A stretch of DNA of 10,733 bases from assembly GCA_017504735.1 (NCBI GenBank), contig JAFVQP010000039.1, forward strand, positions 1-10,733. The letters run 5' to 3'. Under the pieces are notes generated by a model. The model was not told the origin of the DNA and did no database searches. It was given only the letters and a program-made list of their open reading frames with translations. Below are positions 1 to 7,789 of this stretch, piece after piece; within the stretch, counting starts at the first letter, position 1; the number at the start of each line of letters is the position of its first letter. Source of the DNA: Clostridia bacterium (lineage in GTDB: Bacteria > Bacillota_A > Clostridia > Christensenellales > Borkfalkiaceae). The translations under genes were made by a program, and so were the position numbers.

Positions 1-77
1 ACCGCGGAGTTTCTTCGTCTCTTTCGTGATGTCGTGACGCAATTTTTGCGCGCGAAAACGGAAGAGACTTTTTTATT
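1..77 (+). promoter_or_regulatory. 3' end of a T-box riboswitch leader (antiterminator/terminator region), cut by the window edge
   Basis: The window opens with ACCGCGG, the 3' half of the T-box signature AGGGTGGNACCGCG; the first half lies off the window. Bases 4-9 (GCGGAG) can pair with 13-18 (CTTCGT) around the loop TTT at 10-12, which is the expected antiterminator helix A2. CTCT at 19-22 would then pair with the missing upstream AGGG-like segment. Bases 17-22 are also the start of the 5' arm of a terminator hairpin, so the two folds exclude each other, as in a transcriptional T-box. In this family uncharged tRNA stabilises the antiterminator and lets RNA polymerase read into the genes. 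A leucine or other branched-chain tRNA is inferred from the operon content, because the specifier loop is not visible. Confidence 0.85.
17..77 (+). terminator. Intrinsic terminator of the T-box leader, upstream of leuA
   Basis: GTCTCTTTCG at 17-26 pairs with CGGAAGAGAC at 59-68 (10 bp with one G-U pair), and a T-rich run follows at 69-77. The long loop holds GC-rich sequence (about 48-54) that may fold further. The run ends just before the leuA ribosome binding site GGAG at 79-82, so termination here would shut off leuA and the genes behind it. Confidence 0.8.
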
Positions 78-89
78 TGGAGTTGAAAT

Positions 90-1766
90 ATGAAAAACAC
101 GAGAAAGTATGTAAAACAATATTTCGAACCCCAGGGCGTTTCGATGGATTGGATGAAAAAATCCTACGTTGATAAAGCGCCTATTTGGTGCAGTGTCGAT
201 TTACGTGACGGAAACCAAGCGTTGGTGATTCCTATGAGCTTGGGGGAAAAGTTGGAGTTCTTCAAACTCCTTTGCGACGTCGGTTTCAAAGAAATTGAAA
301 TCGGTTTTCCCGCCGCCAGCGAAACGGAATACACGTTTTGCCGTACCTTAATTGAAAAGAATTTAATCCCCGACGACGTCACCATTCAGGTATTGACGCA
401 ATCGCGCGAGCACATTATTGAAAAGACCTTTGCGGCTTTAGAGGGTGCGAAAAATGCCATCGTGCATTTGTACAATTCCACGTCCGTGGCGCAACGTCAG
501 CAGGTGTTCAAGCGTGAAAAGCAGGAGATTATCGACATTGCCGTCTTTGGTGCAAAGCTTTGTCAACAGTACAAGGAAAAAGCGAAGGGAAATATTCGCT
601 TTGAGTATTCGCCTGAAAGCTTTACGGGTACCGAGCCTGATTTTGCGGTGGAAATTTGTAACGCAGTGTTAGACGTGTGGCAACCGACGGCGGAAAATAA
701 GGTGATCATCAACCTGCCCGTAACGGTGGCACATTCGATGCCCCACGTATATGCAAACCAAGTGGCATATATGTGTAAAAATCTCAAAAACAGGGAAAAC
801 GTGATCGTTTCCTTGCATGCGCATAACGATCGCGGCTGTGCGATTGCGGACAGTGAAATGGGGCTTCTTGCAGGGGGCGATCGTATCGAAGGCACGTTGT
901 TTGGCAACGGTGAGCGTACGGGCAACGTGGATATCATTACCTTGGCCTTGAATATGTATTCGCAGGGGGTAGAGCCGAATTTGGATTTTTCCAACCTTCC
1001 TGCCCTTACGGAAGTATATGAACGCGTGACCCGTATGAAAGTGGGGGATCGTCAACCGTACAGCGGCGCGTTGGTATTTGCGGCGTTTTCTGGTTCGCAC
1101 CAAGACGCCATTGCAAAGGGTATGAAATACCGTGTGGAAAAGGGTACGGATATTTGGACGGTGCCGTATCTTCCGATTGACCCTTCCGACGTTGGCAGGG
1201 TGTACGAGGCGGACGTAATCCGCATCAACTCGCAATCGGGCAAGGGAGGTATCGGGTATATACTTGAAACGCAGTTCCAGCTGTTACTGCCGAAAAAAAT
1301 GCGCGAAGTGTTTGGATATCACGTGAAGAAGATTTCCGACGATGCGCATAAGGAGCTTTTGCCTGAAGAAGTACACGAAATTTTCGTGCGGGATTTTGTC
1401 AATCGGCATGAAATCCTTTGCGTGGTGAACGCAAGCTGTGAAGATATCAACGCGGAAGAGGTAAAAGGCCGTGTGGATATCGAATATAAAGGGAAATTGC
1501 AAACAATCGAGGTGTTGGGGCACGGGCGTTTGGACTGTGTGTCGAATGCCATTAAAGCAGTCGCAGGGATTGATTACATTGTAGATAGCTACGTGGAACA
1601 CGCACTAGAGGAAAAATCCACCTCAAAGGCTGCGTCGTACGTGAGTATTTTGGAAAACGGAAACACCCATTGGGGGGTTGGTATTCACCGAGATATTATG
1701 ACCTCGTCCATTCGGGCTTTGGTTTCCGCAGTAAATAGAATGTTAGAAAAAGGGGGTACGAAATGA
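90..1766 (+). CDS. leuA: 2-isopropylmalate synthase (long type, LeuA type 2)
   Basis: Catalyses the first committed step of leucine synthesis: acetyl-CoA plus 2-ketoisovalerate gives 2-isopropylmalate, in the cytoplasm. The 558 residues match the long, Mycobacterium/yeast-like type. A short N-terminal extension precedes the TIM barrel, with the catalytic DLRDGNQ at 37-43, [11 protein letters not shown] at 172-182, the metal-binding HAHN at 243-246 and GNGERTGN at 272-279. The last ~125 residues correspond to the LeuA regulatory domain, where leucine usually binds. The start has GGAG (79-82) 7 nt upstream and follows the T-box terminator directly. The stop overlaps the ilvB start (ATGA), so translation is probably coupled. 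The protein appears intact, with two likely levels of control: the T-box in RNA and leucine feedback on the enzyme. Confidence 0.95.
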   Translation: MKNTRKYVKQYFEPQGVSMDWMKKSYVDKAPIWCSVDLRDGNQALVIPMSLGEKLEFFKLLCDVGFKEIEIGFPAASETEYTFCRTLIEKNLIPDDVTIQVLTQSREHIIEKTFAALEGAKNAIVHLYNSTSVAQRQQVFKREKQEIIDIAVFGAKLCQQYKEKAKGNIRFEYSPESFTGTEPDFAVEICNAVLDVWQPTAENKVIINLPVTVAHSMPHVYANQVAYMCKNLKNRENVIVSLHAHNDRGCAIADSEMGLLAGGDRIEGTLFGNGERTGNVDIITLALNMYSQGVEPNLDFSNLPALTEVYERVTRMKVGDRQPYSGALVFAAFSGSHQDAIAKGMKYRVEKGTDIWTVPYLPIDPSDVGRVYEADVIRINSQSGKGGIGYILETQFQLLLPKKMREVFGYHVKKISDDAHKELLPEEVHEIFVRDFVNRHEILCVVNASCEDINAEEVKGRVDIEYKGKLQTIEVLGHGRLDCVSNAIKAVAGIDYIVDSYVEHALEEKSTSKAASYVSILENGNTHWGVGIHRDIMTSSIRALVSAVNRMLEKGGTK

Positions 1767-3445
1767 GATTGAAAGGTGCTCAAATTATCATACAAACCTT
1801 GATTGAGCAGGGGGTAACCGACGTGTTTGGATACCCTGGCGGTCAGGTTATCAATATTTACGATGCATTGTACGAATATAAGGATAAAATTAATCACATT
1901 TTGACCGCGCACGAACAAGGTGCGGCGCACGCGGCGGATGGATATTCGCGCGCGACGGGTAAAGTGGGTGTTTGTATCGCAACCAGCGGCCCTGGCGCAA
2001 CGAACCTTGTTACGGGTATTGCAACGGCGATGCTGGATAGCATACCCATGGTTGCAATCACGGGTAACGTACCCACGTCGCTTATCGGTAGAGATAGTTT
2101 CCAAGAAATTGACATTACGGGCGTAACCTTACCCATTACCAAGCATAATTATTTTGTCAAAAACATTGCGGATTTGGCAGATACCCTTCGCGAAGCCTTC
2201 CGGGTTGCAAAATCGGGTAGACCTGGCCCTGTCCTTGTGGATATCCCCAAAGACGTACAGGTTGCTTTGTATGAATACGAGGCACAGCCCGTGGTGGAGA
2301 AAATACCTTTGCCCAAGGTAAAACAACCCTTGATTGATGAAGCCGTAAAACTGATTGCAGAAGCGAAAAGACCCTACATCTACGTAGGCGGCGGCGCGGC
2401 AGGGCTTGGGTTAGGCAATGAAATCGTCAAATTCGCCAAGAAAATCGGCGCGGTTATCGGTTGTTCGTTTATGGGTCTTTCTTGTATCCCCGACGATTGC
2501 GACCGTTTCCTTGGTATGCAGGGTATGCACGGACATTACGCCTCGTCTATGGCGCAAAACAACGCCGACCTTATCTTGGCGGTGGGCGTTCGTTTCTCGG
2601 ATAGAGCGACGGGCAACGTGGCAAAGTTTGCAAAAAAGAGTAAAATCATTCAATTTGACCCCGATGCGGCGGAAATCAATAAAAACGTTCGCGTAAACGT
2701 TGGTTTGGTAGGCGACGTAGAAGACGCATTTAATCGTATTGCGAGAAAGTGTAAACCGCAGGAAAATGCGGAGTGGTTGCGCTTTGTAGAGGGCTTGAAA
2801 AAAGAGCAAAAAGTCTTTGAAGAGCAAATTGCGGCGGCTGCAACCGCACCTTTAACCCCTAGACAGGTATTTGACGTAATCAATGCAAACAAATTGCCTT
2901 TCACAATCACGGCAACGGACGTAGGGCAACACCAAATGTGGGCGGCGCAGTATTCCACATTCGATGGCCCTCGTCGTATTGTGTCGAGCGGTGGTTTGGG
3001 TACGATGGGCTTTGGACTCGGCGCGGCAATCGGCGCGTACGTAGCAACCAAGGACCCCGTGGTGTTGATTACGGGCGATGGTAGTTTTGGTATGAACCTG
3101 AACGAGCTTGCCACCGCAGTCACCTATAAAATCCCCGTGGTAATCGTACTGATGAACAACGGCGTGTTGGGTATGGTAAGACAGTGGCAAACCTTGTTCT
3201 TTGGCAAGAGGTATTCCCAAACGATTTTGGATAGAAAAACCGATTTTGTCGCTTTAGCGAAAGCCTTTGGCGCAGACGGATATCTTGCGGAAACGGAAGT
3301 AGAGTTCAAAAAGGCGTTTACGGCGGCGGTAAAAGCGGGTAAACCCACACTAATCGACGTGCGCATTGACAAGGACGAGCTAGTGTTGCCTATGCTTCCC
3401 CCTGGCGGTTCGATTGACGACATTATCACCATGATACAAAAATAA
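1763..3445 (+). CDS. ilvB: Acetolactate synthase, large catalytic subunit
   Basis: ThDP-dependent enzyme that condenses two pyruvates to 2-acetolactate, or pyruvate plus 2-ketobutyrate to 2-aceto-2-hydroxybutyrate: the shared first step for valine, leucine and isoleucine. At 560 residues it has the normal length. The N-terminal ThDP domain carries the catalytic glutamate E51 (in [19 protein letters not shown]), followed by SGPGATN at 75-81. The ThDP/Mg motif runs from GDGSF (438-442) to MNNG (464-467), followed by the VRQWQ segment typical of anabolic acetohydroxy acid synthases. The start lies inside the end of leuA (4-bp overlap), with AGGGGG at 1751-1756. The downstream gene encodes the regulatory subunit, which supports the anabolic assignment over a catabolic AlsS. 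Confidence 0.96.
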   Translation: MRLKGAQIIIQTLIEQGVTDVFGYPGGQVINIYDALYEYKDKINHILTAHEQGAAHAADGYSRATGKVGVCIATSGPGATNLVTGIATAMLDSIPMVAITGNVPTSLIGRDSFQEIDITGVTLPITKHNYFVKNIADLADTLREAFRVAKSGRPGPVLVDIPKDVQVALYEYEAQPVVEKIPLPKVKQPLIDEAVKLIAEAKRPYIYVGGGAAGLGLGNEIVKFAKKIGAVIGCSFMGLSCIPDDCDRFLGMQGMHGHYASSMAQNNADLILAVGVRFSDRATGNVAKFAKKSKIIQFDPDAAEINKNVRVNVGLVGDVEDAFNRIARKCKPQENAEWLRFVEGLKKEQKVFEEQIAAAATAPLTPRQVFDVINANKLPFTITATDVGQHQMWAAQYSTFDGPRRIVSSGGLGTMGFGLGAAIGAYVATKDPVVLITGDGSFGMNLNELATAVTYKIPVVIVLMNNGVLGMVRQWQTLFFGKRYSQTILDRKTDFVALAKAFGADGYLAETEVEFKKAFTAAVKAGKPTLIDVRIDKDELVLPMLPPGGSIDDIITMIQK

Positions 3446-3457
3446 GGAGAGGAAAAG

Positions 3458-3955
3458 ATGGACAATAAATTTATAATTGCGGTTTATGTTGACAACGTGG
3501 CTGGTGTTATGACCCGTGTATCGGCAATGTTCACAAGACGCGGATTTAACATTGATACCATTACGTCGGGGGTTACCGACGATCCCGCATATTCCCGTAT
3601 CACCATTGCGATGAATGGTGATAAATACGTGCAGGAGCAAATCATTAATCAGTTGAAAAAATTGCAAGTGGTTAAGAGAGTGCAGTTGCTTGAAGACGAA
3701 CCAATTAAACGTGAATTGATGCTGATTAAGGTGTCGAATAAGATTAAGACGAGAAGTGAAATTATGACTGCGGTGGACGTGTTCCGCGCAAACGTTATCG
3801 ACTACTCTCCCGAATCGATGTGTATTGAGGTAACGGGTAGCCCGTCGAAAATTGATGCGTTTGTAAAACTGATGCAGCCTTTTGGCATTTTGGAAATGTG
3901 CCGTACGGGTATCGTAGCTTTGGATAGAGGCACGAAAACAATTTTTAGTGAATAA
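3458..3955 (+). CDS. ilvN: Acetolactate synthase, small regulatory subunit
   Basis: Partner of IlvB. It activates the catalytic subunit and usually carries valine feedback inhibition. At 165 residues it matches the common bacterial short form. An N-terminal ACT domain covers about residues 4-78, with the typical NVAGVMTRVSAMFTRRGFNI segment at 13-32. A second domain (about 80-160) includes RELMLIKV and ends near GIVALDRG. It starts 12 nt after the ilvB stop with AGGAGAGG at 3445-3452 in good position, so the two subunits are probably translated together. The symbol ilvH is used for the same protein in some genomes. Confidence 0.95.
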   Translation: MDNKFIIAVYVDNVAGVMTRVSAMFTRRGFNIDTITSGVTDDPAYSRITIAMNGDKYVQEQIINQLKKLQVVKRVQLLEDEPIKRELMLIKVSNKIKTRSEIMTAVDVFRANVIDYSPESMCIEVTGSPSKIDAFVKLMQPFGILEMCRTGIVALDRGTKTIFSE

Positions 3956-3971
3956 AAAAATAAAAAAATAA

Positions 3972-5006
<1,035 letters not shown>

Positions 5007-5009
<3 letters not shown>

Positions 5010-5132
5010 AACAAAGAATATGCGTCGCAGGGTGGCGTCGAGCTTGCGTTTTCCCTCGCTCATTTACGCTCAGTAAACTCCCGTCGGGAAAGCCGCGCTC
5101 TTCTTACCCTGCTCGCATCTTGCTTTGTTTTA
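5007..5132 (+). repeat. Long imperfect foldback starting at the ilvC stop codon
   Basis: TAAAACAAAG (5007-5016) is the exact inverse of CTTTGTTTTA (5123-5132). The arms continue with ATGCG (5020-5024) against CGCAT (5114-5118) and GCAGGGT (5027-5033) against ACCCTGC (5106-5112). The interior contains GTCGAGCTTGCGTTTT (5037-5052) and a small hairpin TTTAC-GCTCA-GTAAA (5063-5077) followed by CTCCC. There is no T-run, so it is not a standard terminator, though it could slow polymerase or protect the 3' end of the upstream mRNA. A related but diverged module lies at 7268-7320. Confidence 0.6.
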
Positions 5133-5173
5133 CACTCGTGATAGAGATACGTAGAAGGCAAGTGAGGCTTTGT

Positions 5174-5257
5174 CGAGCTTGCGTGTAACAGTGATATGCG
5201 GAGCAATCTATAAAAACGCAAGAAAGCACTCATTACAAGGTCAAGCGGAACGCTTGC
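5174..5257 (+). repeat. ~85-nt structured repeat, copy A
   Basis: It runs from CGAGCTTGCG to a terminal hairpin CAAGCG-GAA-CGCTTG. It shares GCAATCTATAAAAACG (one mismatch) and the final TACAAGGTCAAGCGGAACGC stretch with copy C at 7558-7645. The last 36 bases (5222-5257) are identical to 5329-5364 in copy B. The first stem can form from GCTTGCGT and ATGCGGAGC with a one-base bulge and wobble pairs. No reading frame or transposase is associated. It may be an extragenic palindromic repeat or a degenerate miniature element. Confidence 0.65.
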
Positions 5258-5267
5258 TTTGTTTTAC

Positions 5268-5364
5268 GCTCTGGATAAAGCTGCGTAAAATCCTTTCGTG
5301 ATATACGCAGTAAACTGTAAGAACGAGTGAAAGCACTCATTACAAGGTCAAGCGGAACGCTTGC
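5268..5364 (+). repeat. ~85-nt structured repeat, copy B
   Basis: Bases 5329-5364 repeat 5222-5257 exactly. The first stem is CTGCGTA (5281-5287) with TACGCAG (5304-5310), a second is GAGTG (5325-5329) with CACTC (5334-5338), and the copy ends in the common CAAGCG-GAA-CGCTTG hairpin. The 15-base CTTGCTTTGTTTTAC also occurs twice, at 5119-5133 and 5253-5267, so copies A and B look like a tandem arrangement. The left boundary is approximate. Confidence 0.6.
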
Positions 5365-5458
5365 CAAGATAATCTTGGAGCTAGTAAAGTGTCTTATCAT
5401 TCTTATTCTTAGCTAGCTTCGTACATACCCGTAAATGATATACAAAATAGTCTATAAC

Positions 5459-5549
5459 GCCGCTGAAAGGCGGCAATTCACGCAAACCGACGGTTTGCAA
5501 TTCACGCGTTCGTAGAACGCAATTCACGCACCCATCGGGTGCAATTCAC
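5459..5549 (+). repeat. Array of four small hairpins joined by AATTCAC, upstream of ilvD
   Basis: AATTCAC occurs at 5475, 5499, 5521 and 5543, spaced 24, 22 and 22 bp. Before each copy is a small palindrome with its own stem: GCCGC/GCGGC (5459-5474), GCAAACC-GAC-GGTTTGC (5482-5498), GCGTTC-GTA-GAACGC (5506-5520) and GCACCC-ATC-GGGTGC (5528-5542). The stem sequences differ completely but each is self-complementary, and loops 2-4 are three bases. The array ends 35 nt before the ilvD start, so it would lie in the 5' leader of any transcript reading into ilvD. Confidence 0.8.
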
Positions 5550-5555
5550 CTGACA

Positions 5556-5580
5556 AAACACACCCCGTGTGTTTAGGAGA
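5556..5580 (+). promoter_or_regulatory. Hairpin abutting the ilvD ribosome binding site
   Basis: AAACACAC (5556-5563) pairs with GTGTGTTT (5567-5574) around a CCC loop, and the Shine-Dalgarno AGGAG starts at the next base (5575-5579), 5 nt before ATG 5585. The hairpin leaves the binding site free but touches it, so it could present or, if extended, mask it. This arrangement also fixes the start at 5585 rather than the upstream in-frame GTG at 5567, which sits inside the hairpin. Confidence 0.55.
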
Positions 5581-5584
5581 TCAT

Positions 5585-6556
5585 ATGATTAAAGACACCA
5601 TAGTAGATGGATTTCAAAATGCACCACATAGGTCGTTGTATCACGCACTTGGTATGACGGAAGAGGAAATGTCCCGCCCGTTGATTGGCGTAGTGTGCTC
5701 CTACAACGAAATTGTACCCGGTCACACCAACCTTGACAAAATTGCGCAGGCGGTAAAGCTTGGCGTTGCCATGGCAGGCGGTACGCCCATTATGTTCCCT
5801 GCGATCACCGTTTGCGACGGTATTGCAATGGGGCATACCGGTATGAAATACTCCCTTGTTACCCGTGACTTGATTGCGGATTCGACGGAAGCAATGGTAC
5901 GCGCACACGGCTTTGACGGACTCGTCATGATCCCCAACTGCGATAAAAACGTACCGGGGCTTTTGATGGCGGCGGCTCGTTTGAATATCCCCACCGTATT
6001 TGTAAGCGGTGGGCCTATGCTTGCAGGCAGAGTCAACGGACAAAAACGCTCGCTTTCGAGTATGTTTGAAGCTGTCGGCGCATATACGGCAGGTAAAATC
6101 AACGAAGAACAGCTGACCGAATTTGAAAGAAAGGTATGTCCTACCTGCGGTTCTTGTTCGGGTATGTACACGGCAAATTCCATGAACTGCTTGACCGAAG
6201 TTTTGGGTATGGGCTTAAAGGGGAATGGTACCATTCCTGCGGTGTATTCCGCGCGTATCGAGCTTGCGAAACACGCAGGTATGCAGGTAATGGAGCTTGT
6301 TAGAAAGAATATCCGTCCTCGTGACATTATGACGGCGGCGGCAATCCGCAACGCAATCACGGCGGATATGGCGCTTGGCTGTTCAACCAATAGTATGTTG
6401 CACTTACCCGCAATCGCAAATGAATGTGAGGTGGATTTTGACCTTGATGAAGTGAATAAAATCAGCGAAATTACCCCCAATCTTTGCCACCTTGCGCCCG
6501 CAGGCCCCACCTATATGGAAGATTTGAACGAGGCTGGCGGTGTGCACGCTGTTTGA
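5585..6556 (+). CDS. ilvD: IlvD N-terminal part, ending at the premature stop
   Basis: 323 residues before the TGA. The start [18 protein letters not shown] matches the family N-terminus and has AGGAG 5 nt upstream. It carries VCDGIAMGH at 76-84, PNCDKNVPG at 117-125 with the cluster cysteine C119, and [19 protein letters not shown] at 185-203 with the cluster cysteine C191. It therefore holds the Fe-S ligands and much of the active site. Alone it would lack the C-terminal swivelling domain and should not be active. Confidence 0.85.
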   Translation: MIKDTIVDGFQNAPHRSLYHALGMTEEEMSRPLIGVVCSYNEIVPGHTNLDKIAQAVKLGVAMAGGTPIMFPAITVCDGIAMGHTGMKYSLVTRDLIADSTEAMVRAHGFDGLVMIPNCDKNVPGLLMAAARLNIPTVFVSGGPMLAGRVNGQKRSLSSMFEAVGAYTAGKINEEQLTEFERKVCPTCGSCSGMYTANSMNCLTEVLGMGLKGNGTIPAVYSARIELAKHAGMQVMELVRKNIRPRDIMTAAAIRNAITADMALGCSTNSMLHLPAIANECEVDFDLDEVNKISEITPNLCHLAPAGPTYMEDLNEAGGVHAV

Positions 6557-7242
6557 AAGAGTTAGAGGCATTGAACCTGTTGGATACTTCGGTGATGACT
6601 TGTACGGGCAAGACGATGAAAGAAAATCTTGTCGGCGTTGTCAATATGGATGAAGAAGTAATCAGAAAACCCGAAAATGCCTTTGGGAAAACGGGCGGTA
6701 TTGCGGTGTTGAAGGGCAATCTTGCCCCCGACGGTTGTGTGGTAAAGCGTGCGGCGGTTGCGCCTGAAATGCTTGTACACGAAGGCCCTGCCAAGGTATT
6801 TGAGAGCGAGGAAGAATGTATTGCGGCAATCTATGGCGGTAAAATTGTCAAGGGTGACGTAGTGGTAATCCGCTACGAAGGCCCTGCAGGCGGCCCTGGT
6901 ATGCGTGAAATGCTTTCGCCGACCTCCGCAATCGCAGGTATGGGGTTAGATAAGGACGTAGCGTTGATTACGGACGGACGTTTCTCCGGCGCAACGCGTG
7001 GCGCATCCATTGGGCACGTTTCCCCTGAAGCGGTTTCAGGCGGTATGATTGCCTACGTAAAGGACGGAGATATCATTTCAATTGATATCCCCAATTATTC
7101 CATCAAGTTAAACGTTTCCGATGAGGAAATTGCAAAACGCAAAGCGGAAATGCCCTTAAAGAAAAAAGAGGTATCGGGTTACTTAAAGAGATACGCGGCG
7201 CAGGTATCCTCGGCAGATAAAGGCGCCATCATTAATAAGTAA
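6557..7242 (+). CDS. ilvD: IlvD C-terminal part, in the shifted frame
   Basis: The other frame is open from 6484 and becomes IlvD-like from TTG 6553 (LKELEALN). It contains [38 protein letters not shown] and [20 protein letters not shown], all hallmark IlvD segments, and ends at a normal C-terminus. There is no convincing ribosome binding site before the candidate internal starts (TTG 6571, GTG 6592, ATG 6595), so independent translation is unlikely. It is best read as the continuation of the upstream half. Confidence 0.8.
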
Positions 7243-7267
7243 ACACATATATACGGCGCATTTCTTC

Positions 7268-7320
7268 GTCGTGCTTGCGTTTTGTTTTGGTCGTGTACGT
7301 CTATGTACACTCCCTGCAAC
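7268..7320 (+). repeat. Diverged copy of the foldback interior module
   Basis: GTCGTGCTTGCGTTTT (7268-7283) matches GTCGAGCTTGCGTTTT (5037-5052) with one change. Both are followed by a short hairpin and CTCCC. Here the hairpin is GTGTAC-GTCTAT-GTACAC (7293-7310); in the first copy it is TTTAC-GCTCA-GTAAA. The stem bases differ on both sides while pairing is kept, which suggests selection on structure. No outer inverted arms are clear in this copy. Confidence 0.45.
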
Positions 7321-7353
7321 AAATCCGCACACTCCTTGAACTGCTTGTATCTA

Positions 7354-7393
7354 TGCGTTTACGACGAGCTTCGTACTGTATCGGAGTGATATA
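7354..7393 (+). repeat. ~85-nt structured repeat, truncated copy D
   Basis: These 40 bases match 7547-7586 (start of copy C) with two mismatches, after which the similarity stops and TATAAAAAGC replaces the pairing arm TACGAAG. It is a 5' fragment that lacks the terminal CAAGCG hairpin. Confidence 0.6.
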
Positions 7394-7407
7394 AAAAGCT
7401 ATTTTGG

Positions 7408-7479
7408 TAAAGGGTCAAGGGGCGTTGTCCCTTGCGGGAGGTTGAGGGCAGCGCCCTCGCAAAGAAAGTAGCCCCTTTA
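7408..7479 (+). repeat. Predicted three-way stem structure between ilvD and leuC
   Basis: An outer stem TAAAGGG (7408-7414) with CCCTTTA (7473-7479) encloses two hairpins: CAAGGG (7416-7421) with CCCTTG (7429-7434), and GAGGGC-AGC-GCCCTC (7444-7458). No T-run follows, so it is not a typical terminator. It looks like a folded RNA or palindromic repeat unit of unknown role. Confidence 0.5.
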
Positions 7480-7482
7480 TAA

Positions 7483-7533
7483 GCAAGGCTTGCCTTGCGC
7501 TGACAACCGCATCGCGGTTATTCCCTTTGGGAA
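7483..7533 (+). repeat. Run of three small hairpins
   Basis: GCAAGGC-TT-GCCTTGC (7483-7498), AACCGC-ATC-GCGGTT (7505-7519) and TTCCC-TTT-GGGAA (7521-7533) follow one another. They share the short-stem, small-loop design of the AATTCAC arrays but lack the linker. Confidence 0.5.
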
Positions 7534-7546
7534 ATATATTCAAAGC

Positions 7547-7645
7547 TGCGTTTACGACGAGCTTCGTACGGTATCGTAGTGATATACGAAGCAATCTACA
7601 AAAACGAGGGATAACACTCACTACAAGGTCAAGCGGAACGCTTGC
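7547..7645 (+). repeat. ~85-nt structured repeat, copy C
   Basis: Core at 7558-7645. The first stem is CTTCGTA (7562-7568) with TACGAAG (7585-7591). Compared with copy B (CTGCGTA with TACGCAG), the G-C pair has become T-A on both arms, a compensatory change. It continues with GCAATCTACAAAAACG and ends with CAAGCG-GAA-CGCTTG, as in copies A and B. It sits 144 nt before the leuC start. Confidence 0.65.
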
Positions 7646-7678
7646 GATGGGTAGCGTTGTGGAAAATATTACAATAAC

Positions 7679-7767
7679 GCAACGCAAAGCGTTGCAATTC
7701 ATTGAGCGTTAGCGAAAATTCACGAACGCTATGCGTTCAATTCACGCCTTTGTAAAAGGCAATTCAC
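7679..7767 (+). repeat. AATTCAC-linked hairpin array upstream of leuC
   Basis: The linkers are AATTCAT at 7696 and AATTCAC at 7717, 7739 and 7761, spaced 21, 22 and 22 bp. The hairpins are GCAACGC-AAA-GCGTTGC (7679-7695), a degenerate unit at 7703-7716, GAACGC-TAT-GCGTTC (7724-7738) and GCCTTT-GTA-AAAGGC (7746-7760). The array ends 22 nt before the leuC ATG, the same relative place as the array before ilvD, but with unrelated stem sequences. Confidence 0.8.
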
Positions 7768-7789
7768 ACTATATGTAGGGGATATAACT

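Larger units (their letters stand above)
5585..7242 (+). pseudogene. ilvD: Dihydroxy-acid dehydratase, interrupted by a one-base frameshift
   Basis: IlvD is an iron-sulfur dehydratase that turns 2,3-dihydroxy acids into 2-keto acids, the step after IlvC. Restoring one T in the TTT run at 6552-6554 gives a continuous protein of 552 residues, normal for the family, and converts HAV-stop into HAVLKELEAL, the sequence expected after the EDLNEAGG segment. As written, the frame stops at TGA 6554-6556, splitting the gene at residue 323. Both halves are otherwise well conserved and free of further damage. The missing T in a homopolymer therefore points to a sequencing or assembly error more than to a decayed gene, though a real mutation or programmed slippage cannot be ruled out. 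The gene sits between two repeat-rich gaps, so it may have its own promoter. Confidence 0.9.

Noticed and set aside
5027..5042. AGGGTGGCGTCGAG after ilvC, resembling the T-box signature AGGGTGGNACCGCG
   Set aside because: Only the first eight bases agree; ACCGCG is missing, no terminator follows, and the bases are explained as the arm of the long foldback.
5440..5460. Promoter -10 box (TATACA or TATAAC) before ilvD
   Set aside because: The hexamers are plausible but no matching -35 box at 16-18 bp could be found, so a promoter is not supported by sequence alone.
5459..5549. CRISPR array
   Set aside because: The constant part is only 7 bases and the variable parts are perfect small palindromes of 15-17 bases, unlike CRISPR repeats and spacers; no cas genes are present.
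5567..5584. Upstream GTG start for ilvD
   Set aside because: It lies inside the hairpin before the ribosome binding site and would add six residues not seen in the family; ATG 5585 has AGGAG at the right distance.
5722..6510. 262-codon open frame on the - strand opposite ilvD
   Set aside because: It is fully covered by conserved IlvD sequence on the + strand.
7416..7458. Intrinsic terminator after ilvD
   Set aside because: The hairpins are strong but no T-run follows either of them.
7415..7702. 95-codon open frame on the - strand between ilvD and leuC
   Set aside because: It runs across several hairpin repeats and has no family similarity that I can see.
7527..7712. 61-codon open frame on the + strand between ilvD and leuC
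   Set aside because: It is made of repeat copy C and the first array hairpin, has no ribosome binding site and its translation simply reads the repeats.
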